This document shows, piece after piece, positions 41,767 to 53,340 of a stretch of 64,000 nucleotides of DNA. The notes under the pieces are model-generated. The model ran no database searches. It was given only the letters and a program-made list of their open reading frames with translations, and was not told the DNA's origin. The translations under genes and the position numbers were made by a program. Each line of letters begins with the position of its first letter. The first letter of the stretch is position 1. Source of the DNA: Nematopogon swammerdamellus. Taxonomy: Eukaryota; Arthropoda; Insecta; Lepidoptera; Adelidae. The stretch covers positions 4,299,739-4,363,738 of the forward strand of contig OX336340.1 of assembly GCA_946902875.1 (NCBI GenBank), in the 5' to 3' direction.

Positions 41767-42084
41767 GTTGAGACCACAGAGCACGGAACGCCCCCCGCCC
41801 GCGCCCCCTACTAGAGGCGCCCTAAGCGATAATATTTGAAACCCAATAACTGGACGCAGTGCTACTAGCGCTTCGTATATGTGTGTGTGTGTGTGTTAGC
41901 ATCGACACTACACACAAAGAGGAGCAAGTTAGGCACACGCACAAAACAAATGCACACGCACAACACACATATGAAAGTCATAGGCCACGCCTACAGGCTT
42001 CAACGCCGTTGTAAGGAAATCGCGCTCAGGGCGCCTCTAGTAGGGGGCGCGGGCGGGGGGCGTTCCGTGCTCTGTGGTTGAGAC
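41767..42084. mobile_element. hAT-like MITE with 8-bp target duplication
   Basis: Element 41775-42076 (302 bp). TIRs of about 54 bp begin CACAGAGCACGGAACGCC and include CCTACTAGAGGCGCCCT. Perfect 8-bp duplications GTTGAGAC lie at 41767-41774 and 42077-42084. It has no coding capacity. A sister copy is at 44469-44766. Confidence 0.92.
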
Positions 42085-42599
42085 CTACACAATAATAACG
42101 TCAACAGCGCCGTCAAAACCAACGAGTTAGGTAGGACTAACAAACGTCACTGACGTAGGTACACAACTATCGATCAAGTCCAGTTTATAATTTATTCTTC
42201 CAGACACGAGCGAGCCGACCGCCTGACGTGGGCCAAGTAGATCTTGAAGTACCGCCGGAGCAGAAATACCGGTTAAAATATTCCCGAGATTTCTCCGCGT
42301 TTACGATAGAATCAATAGTTAGATAACACACCTGCAAAAATAACAAAGTTCATTGAACTTCAAGCGGCTTCCAAGTTTTGGAGCTGATGAAAATATTTGA
42401 GTCTCTTCGCGTAAGATTTTTGAGTTTCCGTTATTGAGATGCTTCCAATATCTGGTGATTCGACTTCCACGATGGTCTTTAGTTTCTACGTACCAATTGA
42501 GCATGATAATAAATCGAAACTTTTAGAATATATCAGCAACACGCAAGGTCAATATTGGCCACCTTAGATCAATCACCATTCTAAGCTGGAATCCTCGTA

Positions 42600-42955
42600 A
42601 AGAACGACATAATCTCCAGCACTGAGGAACTCGCTTCCCTCATTTCACTCTTCTGTTCGCATTCGCCAAACCCGCCATAAACTCTCGGTCCTTTGAGTCG
42701 ACAGAAGAGTGCTTCAAACGTCACAAATATCTAAATCGTTCTTGTGTCGCACTGCAAAGGAGTGGATTGAGTTCCCGGTAATATCTTTCCCTACTCCTAC
42801 AATCCACGGATCTTCAAAGGGCCGTTCCTTTTCCCAGGTCAGACCTTTTCCCAGCGACTTCAGTCAGCCTACATACAAGCCTGTCAGGTACCTCATCTGA
42901 AATTGGCTGAGGTTCCGACCTCGAGCAAAGCCAGTTAAGGTGAATATTTTTTTCA
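42600..42955 (+). mobile_element. LINE-B 3' fragment, decayed
   Basis: Holds CTACTCCTACAATCCACGGA, TCTTCAAAGGG and TCCCAGCGACTTCAGTC, matching LINE-B at 33400-33738, with frameshifts and an eroded tail. Confidence 0.75.
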
Positions 42956-43009
42956 ATGGTCATGTGATTGACGAATCTTGCGGGTTTGAATTCATAGTCT
43001 GTGATAAAT

Positions 43010-43245
43010 CGGCGCCTGCGCAGCCGCCGGTATTGTTCGCGAGCGGAGTGCGCAGTCGCAGCTGAGTCGGACGTCGTCGTCAGCTGGCGATGTCGGACGC
43101 GCACTTTCACCGCGGGATGAACGGCGATCGGGCGGCGGGTAGAGGGGTGCGGAGGGGAGGACGCTTATGTAAGGTAAAGTACACGAGATTAGCGGAAAAC
43201 GCTGCGGGTCACCATCACCACCATACGTCTACCCTCGAATATTAG
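43010..43245 (+). promoter_or_regulatory. CpG-rich block with NRF1-like site and short ORF
   Basis: A CpG-dense segment with GCGCCTGCGCA (NRF1-like) near 43013 precedes an ATG at 43090. That opens a 51-codon frame (MSDAHFHRGMNGDRAAGRG...) to a stop near 43245. A TGTAAG|GTAAAG donor-like site falls inside the frame. It could be the first exon of an unrecognised plus-strand gene or a non-coding promoter. No protein family is recognised. Confidence 0.2.
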
Positions 43246-43746
43246 CAATGCACAATTCCGTCTTTATTTTTATTTGCCTTTGTTGCGCTTCGCCCTGTCA
43301 TTCAATGTTTTGTTGTCAATGTAGATATTTTATAATGTGTGGGATATAATTGATTTGTTTCCAAGAAAATTATAAGAATACACAACTCAATCTACAATTT
43401 CATTATATATTTCCGAAAAGGGTTTCACGTCTGCCAGGGCAACCAATCATTCAATAGAGATAAAAATAATGTACGTACTTACAAAAATCATATAGGAACC
43501 AACTTTATCGGTTCTGTCTGTGTGATGATAACTGATGATATGTCACGTAATGCAAATTGTTTGCTCAATATTTTAAGAATTTTCCGGAAAATAAATTTTT
43601 ATAGCTTCAAGTAAATCCGATTTCTTCGGTATTTCTCAAATTGGGAAGCGTTGTAGATGTCAAACTTTATATGAAACTGTTCACTCGTGGAAGAATAGGT
43701 TTCTGGTAAAACCGATAAGCTTGAGTTGAGCACCCTTTCACGCGAC

Positions 43747-44290
43747 GGTTGGGTAGGCCTGGGCCAAAAATCGGTAAACCGGTTAAATACCGGTGTTAGG
43801 TCAACACCACCGGTTGCAAAATGCAGACTGCCCCATGTACCTGTGTTATAGCGACAACATTTCAGTTTTAGACTCAGTTTCGACCATGACACTGGTTTCG
43901 AACACGACACCGGATTTTGACGAAACACCTGAAATATTTTTTGTGAAATGTTCCCTTCTAGATCCCCGCTTTAAGAGAGACTTGAGGAATGACGACGTGC
44001 AGTCGGCAAGAGAGCACCTTATGGACGAGATAGATGTGCTTTCACTTTAGCTTTATCTCTAAAAATAAGTCCTGTAAAAAGAACAAATTTAAATTTGAAG
44101 GAATGCTTTCAAGATAACACCTGTCTCTAAGAAAAAAAATCGGTTTAAAATCATACACCGATTAATAAAAAGAATGGTTTTAAATACCGGTTTTGACACC
44201 GGTACACCGCCTGACAAACCTGACCTGTTGTCGTGAACACCTAAAACCGGTTTCCAAAACTCACACGGCACAGGTAGGCCTAGGTTGGCT
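43747..44290 (+). mobile_element. Decayed hAT element with transposase remnant
   Basis: Element 43755-44282 with ends (T)AGGCCTGGGCC / TAGGCCTACCTG and flanks GGTTGGGT / GGTTGGCT (8 bp, one mismatch). The plus strand encodes FFVKCSLLDPRFKRDL; LDPRFK is a hAT transposase hallmark. The ends are rich in ACCGGT repeats. Most of the transposase is lost. Confidence 0.75.
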
Positions 44291-44460
44291 GGCGGGCCCC
44301 CGTATGAGGGTAGCGAGTTAGCGACGAATGCGGGTAGTTTTGCACGTTGACTCACAAAGCTCAAATATTGTGCAATTCAGGTGCAGAGGCTCGATTATGA
44401 GATTTATTTTTTTGACATTTCGTTGCGTAGCGTGTAAGTACAAATAGAATTAGGTATATG

Positions 44461-44774
44461 TTATATACCACAGAGCATGAAATGCGCGCGCCCGCCCCTA
44501 CTAGAGGCGCCGTGAGCGCGATTTCTCTACAACGCCGTTGAAGCCTGTGGGCGTGGCCTATGACTTACATATGTGTGTTGTGCGTGTGCATTTGTTTTGT
44601 GCGTGTGCCTAACTTGCTCCTCTTTGTGTGTAGTGTCGATACTAGCACACACACACATACGAAGCGCTAGCAGCTCAGCGTACGGTTATTGGGTTTCAAA
44701 TATAATCGCAATCGCTTAGGGCGCCTCTAGTAGGGGGCGCGGGCGGTAGGTATTTGATACTCTGTGTTATATAC
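44461..44774. mobile_element. hAT-like MITE, second copy
   Basis: Element 44469-44766 (298 bp), opposite in orientation to the copy at 41775. It is flanked by perfect TTATATAC (44461-44468 and 44767-44774). The last C of the duplication is the first base of the next element, so it inserted into that element's left border. Confidence 0.92.
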
Positions 44775-45902
44775 AGACATCGGAATCCGCGGGGCACGAA
44801 TACGACCTTGTTAGGGATTGACTACGGCGATCAATAAACAATCGACACTGTTATCGATACTCATATTTATTTGTTTATTGTATTTTATTCATGTCATATT
44901 TCAGACCTGAATACTTATATACCTACAGTACTTATATAAACATGTATACTTTATGTTAACGATTAGGTAAATATAATACATATTTATATAAGGTCTTTCA
45001 AAATTTGTTCATAGTACGCTAAGGAGGGGGTTCTGTATCATATAGGGAGTAAAACCTATATAAAAATTTTTGGATCTTGGGCTTTTTTTAAGTAAAAAAA
45101 TTTTTTATGTAGGTATTTAAATAAAAAAATAGGTGGTTGATTTTTATAACCTAATCGATTCAGTTTCATAACAGTAACAAAAAAATCTTCATGACCATTA
45201 TGATGTAACACGTGTAAGTTGGTAAAAAAAATTTAATTCTTTCTATTCCATACTAATAAAACTAAAATTGAGGGTTTTCACAATTTCTGAAAGAAAGAGA
45301 TATACGTGTTGGAAGACTTTTTTGTTCCTAGCACGAAACCGAAACGATTAAGAAAAAATTTTTTTTACATTTAACATTAAAAAAAAAATTTTGTGAAAAA
45401 AAAAATTCTTTGTTCTTCAAAAGTGATCTATTTCCGATACAGAACCCCCCCTTAGCTTACTATGAACTAATTTTGTAAGACCTATTTTTTTGGACCTTGA
45501 CCTTTTTTTTATGTAAAATATTTTTTTATGTGTTTAAATAAAAAAATAGGTGGTTGATTTTTATAGCCTAATCGATTCAGTTTCATAACAGTAACAAAAA
45601 AGTCTTCAATATCATTATGATGTAACACGTGTAAGTTGGTAAAAAAAATCAAATTCTTTCTATTCCATACTAATAAAACTAATATTGTGGTTTGAACAGA
45701 TTTGTATTGTACCTACAAAGTAAATACAACATTTGTTTATTATATCTTATTTTCTATAGAAATACTCTTAGTTTTAATAATCGACATTATTTCATATTAT
45801 TCTAAAATAACGATCGATTTTCGATATTTGTGGATACATTGTCCCATCACTAAACAACCTTGAATCATTCGTGCCCCGCGGATTCCGATGTATGGTTATA
45901 TA
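44766..45902. mobile_element. hAT-like non-autonomous element with internal duplication
   Basis: Element 44774-45894. TIRs are CAGACATCGGAATCCG / CATACATCGGAATCCG, continuing CGGGGCACGAAT, and the 8-bp duplication is GTTATATA (44766-44773 and 45895-45902 once the MITE is allowed for). An internal direct repeat of about 190 bp (45080-45270 and 45495-45690) shares GATTCAGTTTCATAACAGTA. No transposase. Confidence 0.8.
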
Positions 45903-48725
45903 CCATCTATTTCTCGGCAAAATGGGTTCTACTGAAAAACAGCGCAATACGTTGTCTATTGCACACGCTGATTTGGGCCCAATTTGTCGCTAATATTAGC
46001 GAAGGATATTGAAGTGTTATTTCAAATGGTGATATGAAATGGGGCAAATAAAGCTTTCATTTATTAGTTTCATTCATTTCATTCATACAAGTAAAGTGCT
46101 CAAGTAAATATTTATATGACAATTTTAGTACCAACTGGCCCGATAGAGGCACTGCACGTGTGTGATTAATGATTATTAAATTACATTACACGTAACATTT
46201 GTGATAGGCTAGACGACCCTTAATCAATCCTTCAAATTTCTATGCACGTTGACTTTCAAATGCCTGCAGTCGGATTCTGGCGGATACGTCAGAAGCGTTA
46301 TCTATCATCAATACCGACCAATCCGCACACCTCGCGAAGCTGTCACGGAGAAAAAGATCCACATCTCCGGGGGATAAAGCTAGTGTCACTACGATTTACT
46401 TGTGGGGCTGACAGAAATTCAACTCGGATGCGCCGCCGTCTGCGCGCGAGTCGATATGTTGCGAAAGACGTCGCGTCCATTGGAGCGGTGACGAGCCGCT
46501 CATGTTTATTAGCTAATGCGCAACCTCATGCTCTGCCCACATTATCTAACAGCGTCGCATCGCGACCTCGATGCTGGATCGTGCTCGACGGTTTACTCGT
46601 GCGTACGTCGCGTCGCAGAGCGAGGGGCAAGTGCAGTTAAAGCACCACTCGAAACTGCGCTGATAACTTGATAAGGCTGCCGGACATACGGTCAGCTCTA
46701 ACCCGAAAGGTAAACACGTGGTTGGCTCTAGCCTGATCGGAAATTTCGCGTAGAATTCAGGAGATTCTTCTTTTTGGAACGCGGGGTTGAATCGCTTCCT
46801 TGACAATCGCCTTCTGTAGCGATTTTTCCAACTTTGACTTTTAAGTATTTACTAAGTCTCCTTCTTTCTGGAGGATTAGATAATGAAGGAAGATGTTAAC
46901 AAATCTATATTTAATCGAATATTAAACGAAACTGGTAATCCAGTAAGATATCTGGAATTCGAAACGAGTTTGTCGAATGGGTAACCCGATGTGCAAAAGA
47001 CAAAAAAAAATTGTGAAAACCCAGCAATGCCCAAGCAGTCGAAATTCGCAGAAATGTAATCAGTAATCACTAACGAGCCCTTAAGCAATGAGGAAGGCGC
47101 TATCGAAGGGATCGTCGATGATTAGCTTATTATTCATGACGAGACATCTTCGTAGTAGCTTGCCCTTGAATAAATTGAGAAAGCGTAGGGTCTATCAGTG
47201 CTATTAAAATGGCGTGATCAATATCCGCGTTGTTACATAAAGTGACACTATCGCATTCGGAGTAGGTACGCGGAGGCGCGACGCGTCTGTATACGCGAAA
47301 TATTATTTCGAGCTGCTGCGACGAGGTCAACATCAATATCATCCGCGCAAGTAAAGCCTTGTGTAAATTATGTAACTATGTTAATTTTTAAAACTAACTT
47401 CACTACAATGATATTGTCGTTATTCAAATCGTCTGTATCAATCTTAGCTATGTCAGCTAGACGCCACATAACGTCGTTGATGTGAAGTTTGTTACAATAT
47501 TCAACTGTGTAGCCTTTCTTCAATATTCAATATTCAAAGAATAGATTTGAACACGATCGTTTGAAAAATATGTATAAAACCTTGTTGGCTTCGCCGTAGT
47601 CTGATAAAAATTGTATAGTACCAATAGTATTGAAACCTTATCATGCTCTCCAATATCACATGACCAATGACCATTAAAATTCCAAAACCCATTATAAGGC
47701 AATAATGTAATTGCCGGTACAATTCAGCACACTCAATGTACATATTTTTACATTGAAATTATTTACTCATAAAGATATTGATCCAACAACCATTGACCAT
47801 TATACATATTATGGTAATGAGTAATGAGCTGAAGTCATCAGTCTTGTTTACTCTATAGAGTAAATAAACGCACATGATTGAGTACAAGGGTATACGGTAC
47901 GTAAAGTTTAAGCTACCTTTTAGTATTTGCACTAGGTCGTAACCTTGGCATTCGAAAATTTTAACTATCTATTAAATTGACCGCAAAATGGACGGCGCTC
48001 ATTTTGAACACATTTATGTTTTTGCAGGCCGGCAAAAATATTTAAACATGTTTCTCTTGGTTCATAAAACATAATTGGTTCAAAAATAATGAAACGTTAA
48101 TGATCTCCTTTCGCTTGCATTTAGTAGCTTGTGACGAAATATTTCATAACGGAGTTTGGGCTATCATTTCCTGATGCGAGTAACTCCAACTCCGCAATAC
48201 GCAATGCGGGTGCTCCGGCAAAGTGGAATAATGTTAGTTTTATTTAAACTAACTTAACAAATCATACAGTAAATAATAATTAAATTAAATTACGAGAACA
48301 ACACGTAGCACGCGTCCCTGAAAACACTATTGAGCTACTGGCTTCAGGGATGGGAATTGGTAACTACATATTGGCTCGTGGTCTCTGGATGCAGTGGCTT
48401 TTGTCGAACTTATTGTCAAATTTCTGGTGGAAAAGTTCGGGATCGACGAGCCAAGGCTTTCTTTATACGTAGCCGCATAGACCACCTAGAAATTCAAAGA
48501 TTAAGGAAAGAAATTCAAGGCATGCCTTAAGGGTTCTGGGGGACGAACTGGAGTGATATTTTTATGTCTAAATCTTAGTTTAGTTTTGAAGTATTTATTT
48601 TAGGCAGTTTAGCATATTCTTTAATTTTGTTGATTATTAAGACGCGTAGTAACGCCATGTGGATTTTTGAAAAAGTAGCCCGTGATAACTAGACCAATTT
48701 AAAGGCTAAAAACTACTGCAAAATA
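45903..48725. other. Unassigned region
   Basis: No gene or repeat family recognised. CG-rich patches occur at 46420-46620 and 47260-47300. The 132-residue plus frame at 46242-46640 has no domain that I know. Confidence 0.35.
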
Positions 48726-49678
48726 TACAAGGGGTTGGCCAAAAGAAATCACCCTATTGGAAGAAGCTCTCATTTTTGCAAATGGCCGCCAATGTCAAAT
48801 CAGTTTTGACATTTGTTGACTTGACAGATGCAGAATACAAGTGAACAAGCCATGGAGCGATACACTCCCCAAGAACTCGGAATAATCGTGTGTATTTTTT
48901 GCGTAACAATTCGTCTGTGGTTTTGGCGCGCAGCGCGAATTCCGTCGCCGATTCCCCGGCCGTCCGACACCGACTGCGCAAACACTGCGCCGTTTGTCCA
49001 CCAACCTTGAAGAGTATGGGACCACACGAGACGTTGCCAAGAGTGGCCGGCCCCGGAGCGCCCGTTCGCGCTGTTCACGCTGGAGGAGTCATCGGGCCAT
49101 TTTTTTTTTTCGAGAACGCCGCTGGCCAAACGACAACAGTGGACGGTGCGCGCTATAGGGCCATGTTGACCGAGTTTTTTCTGCCGCAATTGGACGAATT
49201 AGGACTGAGGGACATGTGGTTCCAACAGGACGGAGCAACGGCACACACTACGCGAGCCACAACCGATATTCTGAAGGCGGCGTTCCCGGGTCGCCTCATG
49301 TCTCGTTTTGGCGATTTGCACTGGCCCGCAAGATCGCCCGATTTAACCGTTTCAGACTTTTTTTGTGGGGTTTTTTGAAGTCCCGTGTTTACGTGAACAA
49401 GCCCGAGCCTCTGGAAGCCCTCAAGGACAACATTCGACACGAGTGCGAGAATCTGTCGCCCGAAGTTCTCGCCGAAGTGATGAAAAATGCCTTAAAACGG
49501 GCCCGTATGGCAATCAATTGTGACGGCGCCCATTTGGCCGATATCATCTTCTCGACTTGACCAATAAAATTCTAAAGGTTCAAATAAACATAATCAAAAA
49601 ACAGAATCGAAGTTTTTCATTTAGAAAAAAAAAAGAGAGCCAAACAACATCGGATGACTTCTTTTGGCCCACCTTGTA
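48726..49678 (+). mobile_element. Tc1/mariner-superfamily element with internally deleted transposase
   Basis: TIRs TACAAGG(G/T).GGCCAAAAGAA occur at both ends, with TA duplications at 48726-48727 and 49677-49678. The plus strand encodes an HTH start (MERYTPQELGIIV), then, after frameshifts, GVIGPFFFFENAAGQ, MWFQQDGATAHTT (second catalytic Asp), WPARSPDLTVSDFF (third Asp) and a tail to HLADIIFST. The block with the first catalytic Asp is deleted and a frameshift follows DFF. At about 950 bp it is inactive. Confidence 0.92.
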
Positions 49679-50303
49679 GAACAATTCTTTGTCTATCGAT
49701 CACACGTTTTTGGTTGGAAAATTTTGTCATTTTCAACTATCAACTATAAGGTAACCAAATGTCGATTTTTTCTTCCGCATGAACTTTGAAGACTTGATCT
49801 CAGAAACTAAAGAGAATTTGAATGGAATTGTTATAGCAAAATGACGCCATTTGTTATATCTATCGATCACACGATTTTCCAAGTTCTAATGCGAAGGATA
49901 GCAATTTATGAAAAAAAAAACCCCTTATGAAAACTAATACGCGCTATACGTCGTTGGCGTTACTAGGCGCCTTAATGATGTTTTATCATTACTTTTGGAT
50001 TTTATGCTTAAAGTATTGTAGTGTTTATTAATTATCGAGTCGTTAATAGTTATTAATGAAATAAAGTTCATAACATTATGTTACAACTGAATAAAGCGAA
50101 ATAAAATTACGAGTAAAATGAATAAATAATGAACGTAAATCCGTAAATGTCCCTCATTCATTCATTCATTACTCATTTCATTACACGCACCGACGCATCA
50201 CTAATAAATAATAAAGGATGCCCGTGGTGCCAGACTACACCTCTGCGTTAGTCTGGCGAGCGCCATATTAGTCCAGCAAACGAGAATTCTTTGTATGGAC
50301 ACG
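49679..50303. other. Unassigned AT-rich spacer
   Basis: Repeated CTATCGATCACACG pieces occur at 49693 and 49861. No gene. Confidence 0.4.
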
Positions 50304-50660
50304 TCGGAATAATTCCTCTGTCGCTGAAACTTTGCCGTGTGATAAAGTAGGGTTTAAAATATTTACCTTTGACAAATTAACTAGGATTTTCTATATTTGG
50401 AAGTTAGGTATTTATACCTAAACATGAAAATCACTTGCGATCGAAATTTTCATACTCTTATTCATATATAATATCATATACCTACCGAAGGAATTTCGGA
50501 CGGAGCAATTTTTCACCAGTAGTTATAAGCGATTTTCATGTTTAGGTATAAATACCTAACTTCCAAATATCAAATATCCTAGATAATTTGTCAAACGTAT
50601 ATTTTAAACCCTACTTTATCACACTGCAAAGTTTCAGCGACCGAGAAATTATTCCGAGTG
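50304..50660. mobile_element. Foldback element, arms of about 140 bp
   Basis: Inverted arms at 50304-50441 and 50519-50660 share GGAAGTTAGGTATTTATACC, AGTAGGGTTTAAAATAT and CGCTGAAACTTTGC. The loop is about 80 bp. There are only scattered mismatches, so it is fairly young. TSD not determined. Confidence 0.8.
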
Positions 50661-50839
50661 GAAATGCTTCATTGATTGGACTATAATATGTCGTGTTTCC
50701 CATAAAAAAGCAGTCATTATTTCGTTCCCATTATATTAGCGTTATCAATTTAAATTGCGAATATCGCAAGACCTTTTACAACTGTATCGTGAATGTCATT
50801 TCTTCCACAGATAAATCGTGATTCCTCCCTATCTAACAG

Positions 50840-51120
50840 TACCGTGTGGGGTCGGTACTTTAAAAGAATAGCCCCACTGCATCTCTCCCCGAGTATGTCG
50901 TAAAAGGCGACTAAGGGATATGACTCCCTTCTTATATTACTAGGTGGTAGGGAATAACCCGCCCGGGTTGATACCACCGCACTGAATGAAAGGTCGGTCG
51001 AAACGGCTATGTAAATAGTTTGTGTTTTCCGTTCAGACCAAGTTCACCCGGTGTTAGGGGCTGACATCACGGATGTTGTAGGTGATGTAGCCAACAGTGT
51101 CAGTTTCCATAAAAAAAAAA
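50840..51120 (+). mobile_element. Chimeric SINE, copy 3
   Basis: Starts TACCGTGTGGGGTCGGTACT and has the same junction (CTAAGGGATATGACTCCCTT). The SINE1 body has a deletion after TGTTTTCCGTTCAG, then ends CATAAAAAAAAA. Confidence 0.85.
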
Positions 51121-52200
51121 CGTTTTCTCCATGTCCAAACCTAGAAACATTGAGCTATTTCAAACTTGCCCGAACTCCAAAATATCGTATTCTATTTCGG
51201 TTTAATCTACATATAAATGTATTCTTACATAATATTTCATGTTTATTCAGTAGGATGTACGTCGCAATTCTGAATTTGCAAAATGATTTCAATATGATTA
51301 AACACATTAAAAACTTCTTTTTTTTTCAAACCTGTTGAGCGGCGAACCTTTCATTGGGAAACTGGTAAACTTATTTGAGATTGCAAATTGGGGTCGCAAA
51401 GACTATTAGTTACAAAGATGGAAGAGAAAAACATTGCTCAACCTTAGAGAGGCCATACGTCAGGTTTTAGAATTAGAATTAAGTAACCGCCCCGAAAGCA
51501 GCGGACCGCGATTGTGCGAGCCTCTCTTATACTTGTTGTTTTGTGTTAACGTAATAAGAGCAAGAATAGATGTGCGAAAAATGAAAAATGCACAAATTGT
51601 GCCTAGATGTAGGGTATCTTCTTCTCTTGCAAAATTGTACACTATTTCAAGATAGTTAAGCAGAATTATCACCTCGCGTTATAAATAATGATTTAGTGAA
51701 TACCTGCAGTGATTTAGGGAGTGGATGAGTACTTTAATTAAACTGACAGCTACAGCAAAAGAACAGGCGAAATTGAAAAAAAAATAATTATCATCTTCTA
51801 CATTTTTACTATTGTTCTCTTTTTCCTGTGTGAATTATTGTAAATTTCTAATGCTCTTCTATGTTATCTTCTGTATTTTGTATTTTTGTTAGTGTTTTTG
51901 GCTAATAAATAAAGTATTTCTATTATATTTAAACAATGAACGAAGGAGTTACGCACCTAACCGCATAGCGTCCTGGTATTTCAGTAAATTTTGTTCGCAT
52001 TAGAAACACCATTATATTATGTTGAATGACGCAAATGCATGTTCAATATGACTCGCTATAATTGTTTGTTTTGTCCTGTGCATTTATGCAATTTTGTCGG
52101 CTGTTGTAGCTTTTCGTTCGACTTCGGCATTCATATTAATAGCATGAAGTTCAGAAGGCTCCAAAATGGAACAATAAAGTCAAACGAAAGGCCCTGTAAC
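51121..52200. other. Unassigned spacer with a retroelement-like 3' end
   Basis: At 51800-51935, CTTCTATGTTATCTTCTGTA and AATAAAGTATTTCTATTAT parallel 62220-62320, suggesting a shared transposon 3' end. Otherwise nothing recognised. Confidence 0.4.
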
Positions 52201-52204
52201 GCGA

Positions 52205-52244
52205 GAACCTGGGTTATGTATGACCCAGGTTCATGAACCTGGGT
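52205..52244. repeat. Double hairpin, AACCTGGGT palindromes
   Basis: GAACCTGGGT (52205), ACCCAGGTTC (52223) and GAACCTGGGT (52235) allow two mutually exclusive 10-bp stems. Function unknown. Confidence 0.7.
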
Positions 52245-52439
52245 TTTTCTCGATATTATATGCGATTTTTTCTTGTTTTCTTATTATCCGCAATTTAATA
52301 CCGTTTTTGCTGGACTAGACTTAGTAAAAATAAACTTTGCATACACAATCCCCGTGCAAGTCTATCCAATCCAGTAAGCATAACTATTATGTCCAAAGTT
52401 ACCCAGTAGAAGAAAGGGAACATTTTAATTACTACAGAG

Positions 52440-52685
52440 ATGTCGAATCCAGGACATTCAGGTTGCGATTGTGCGACAGTTAGAGCTAGGGTTTCCCGGA
52501 TATGTGAGCGTTTAGAGCAAACGATGAGAGCAAATAAAATACTTTACCACCAATGTAAACGTCAATGTTTGACGAACGGGCATTACTGCGTCTCGTCTCG
52601 CCGCTTGCAAGATTTCACAAACCCACTACGAGACTTTTCGAGAAAAATTGCAAAAGCTTGTGAACACTTCCGAGAACTCGGATGA
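52440..52685 (+). CDS. Hypothetical 81-residue cysteine-rich protein
   Basis: A complete ATG-to-TGA frame of 81 codons lies in otherwise AT-rich, repeat-poor sequence. The product has seven Cys, early ones as CDC, and is basic (CERLEQTMRANK, KRQCLTNGHYC, RDFSRKIAKACEHF). There is no obvious signal peptide and no family that I recognise. It could be a small intronless gene, an exon of a larger gene, or chance. It is listed because its composition looks more protein-like than other short frames here. Confidence 0.25.
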   Translation: MSNPGHSGCDCATVRARVSRICERLEQTMRANKILYHQCKRQCLTNGHYCVSSRRLQDFTNPLRDFSRKIAKACEHFRELG

Positions 52686-53244
52686 GAGAAACAACTTCAA
52701 TTTTAATGTTTGCTTTTTTTTATTCGCATTTTAAAAACAACGCACAATTGTTTTACCCAAATGTGGTCGGGTGGAAGAAATTTAAATTTAGCAATGAGCT
52801 TTTCTTTCCACACCGGGCAGGTGCAATGCAAGAGAATACAAAATGTGTTGCAAAACAAAAATTGATAATTTTGTACTAAGTATTTGTACAAAATTCTGAA
52901 ATTGGACGAATATACCTAGCTTTTTATCTGTGCCATCTCTTCTACATTTCCAATTCACAGCTCAAATCAATATTATGAAAAGAGTACATGAAAAACTCAC
53001 CAATAGTAGAAGAATATGTATCCAAAGCACTTCGAAGGGGGCGGACACGAAAGTCGATCGAAAGTGTCCTTTCTAAATAGCGGATGCGGAGTGCATAAAA
53101 AGGCACCGGAATACGGAACGCGACCGTAGACTTTCCTGCGCGTACGTTTCGGTATGCGCGTGGTGATTGGTCCGCGGCGAGCAGGCGCGCGCGCTTCGCA
53201 GAGCGACTAGCCTGATACTGACGCTGCGCCGGAGCACCGCTCAC

Positions 53245-53340
53245 CTGTCGACGAGACGAGGCAGTCCGGCAGTCGAGCCGGACGCGTCACGCGCGATCAC
53301 GATGACGTCAAAAGCACTTATCATCACGAGTACAACACGA
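53245..53340 (-). promoter_or_regulatory. Candidate CpG-rich promoter and first exon, minus strand
   Basis: The block 53000-53330 is CpG-rich amid AT-rich DNA. It has a CCAAT box on the minus strand (GGACCAATC, near 53168), a GC box (GGGGGCGG near 53037) and a CRE palindrome TGACGTCA at about 53303. On the minus strand, CGTCGACAG|GTGAGC at 53245 is a strong donor with no obvious acceptor above it, as expected of a first exon. It may be an ELOVL transcription start or an unrelated non-coding transcript. Confidence 0.3.

Noticed and set aside
46242..46640. 132-residue plus-strand frame
   Set aside because: No domain, splice context or coding signature; it coincides with a CG-rich patch.
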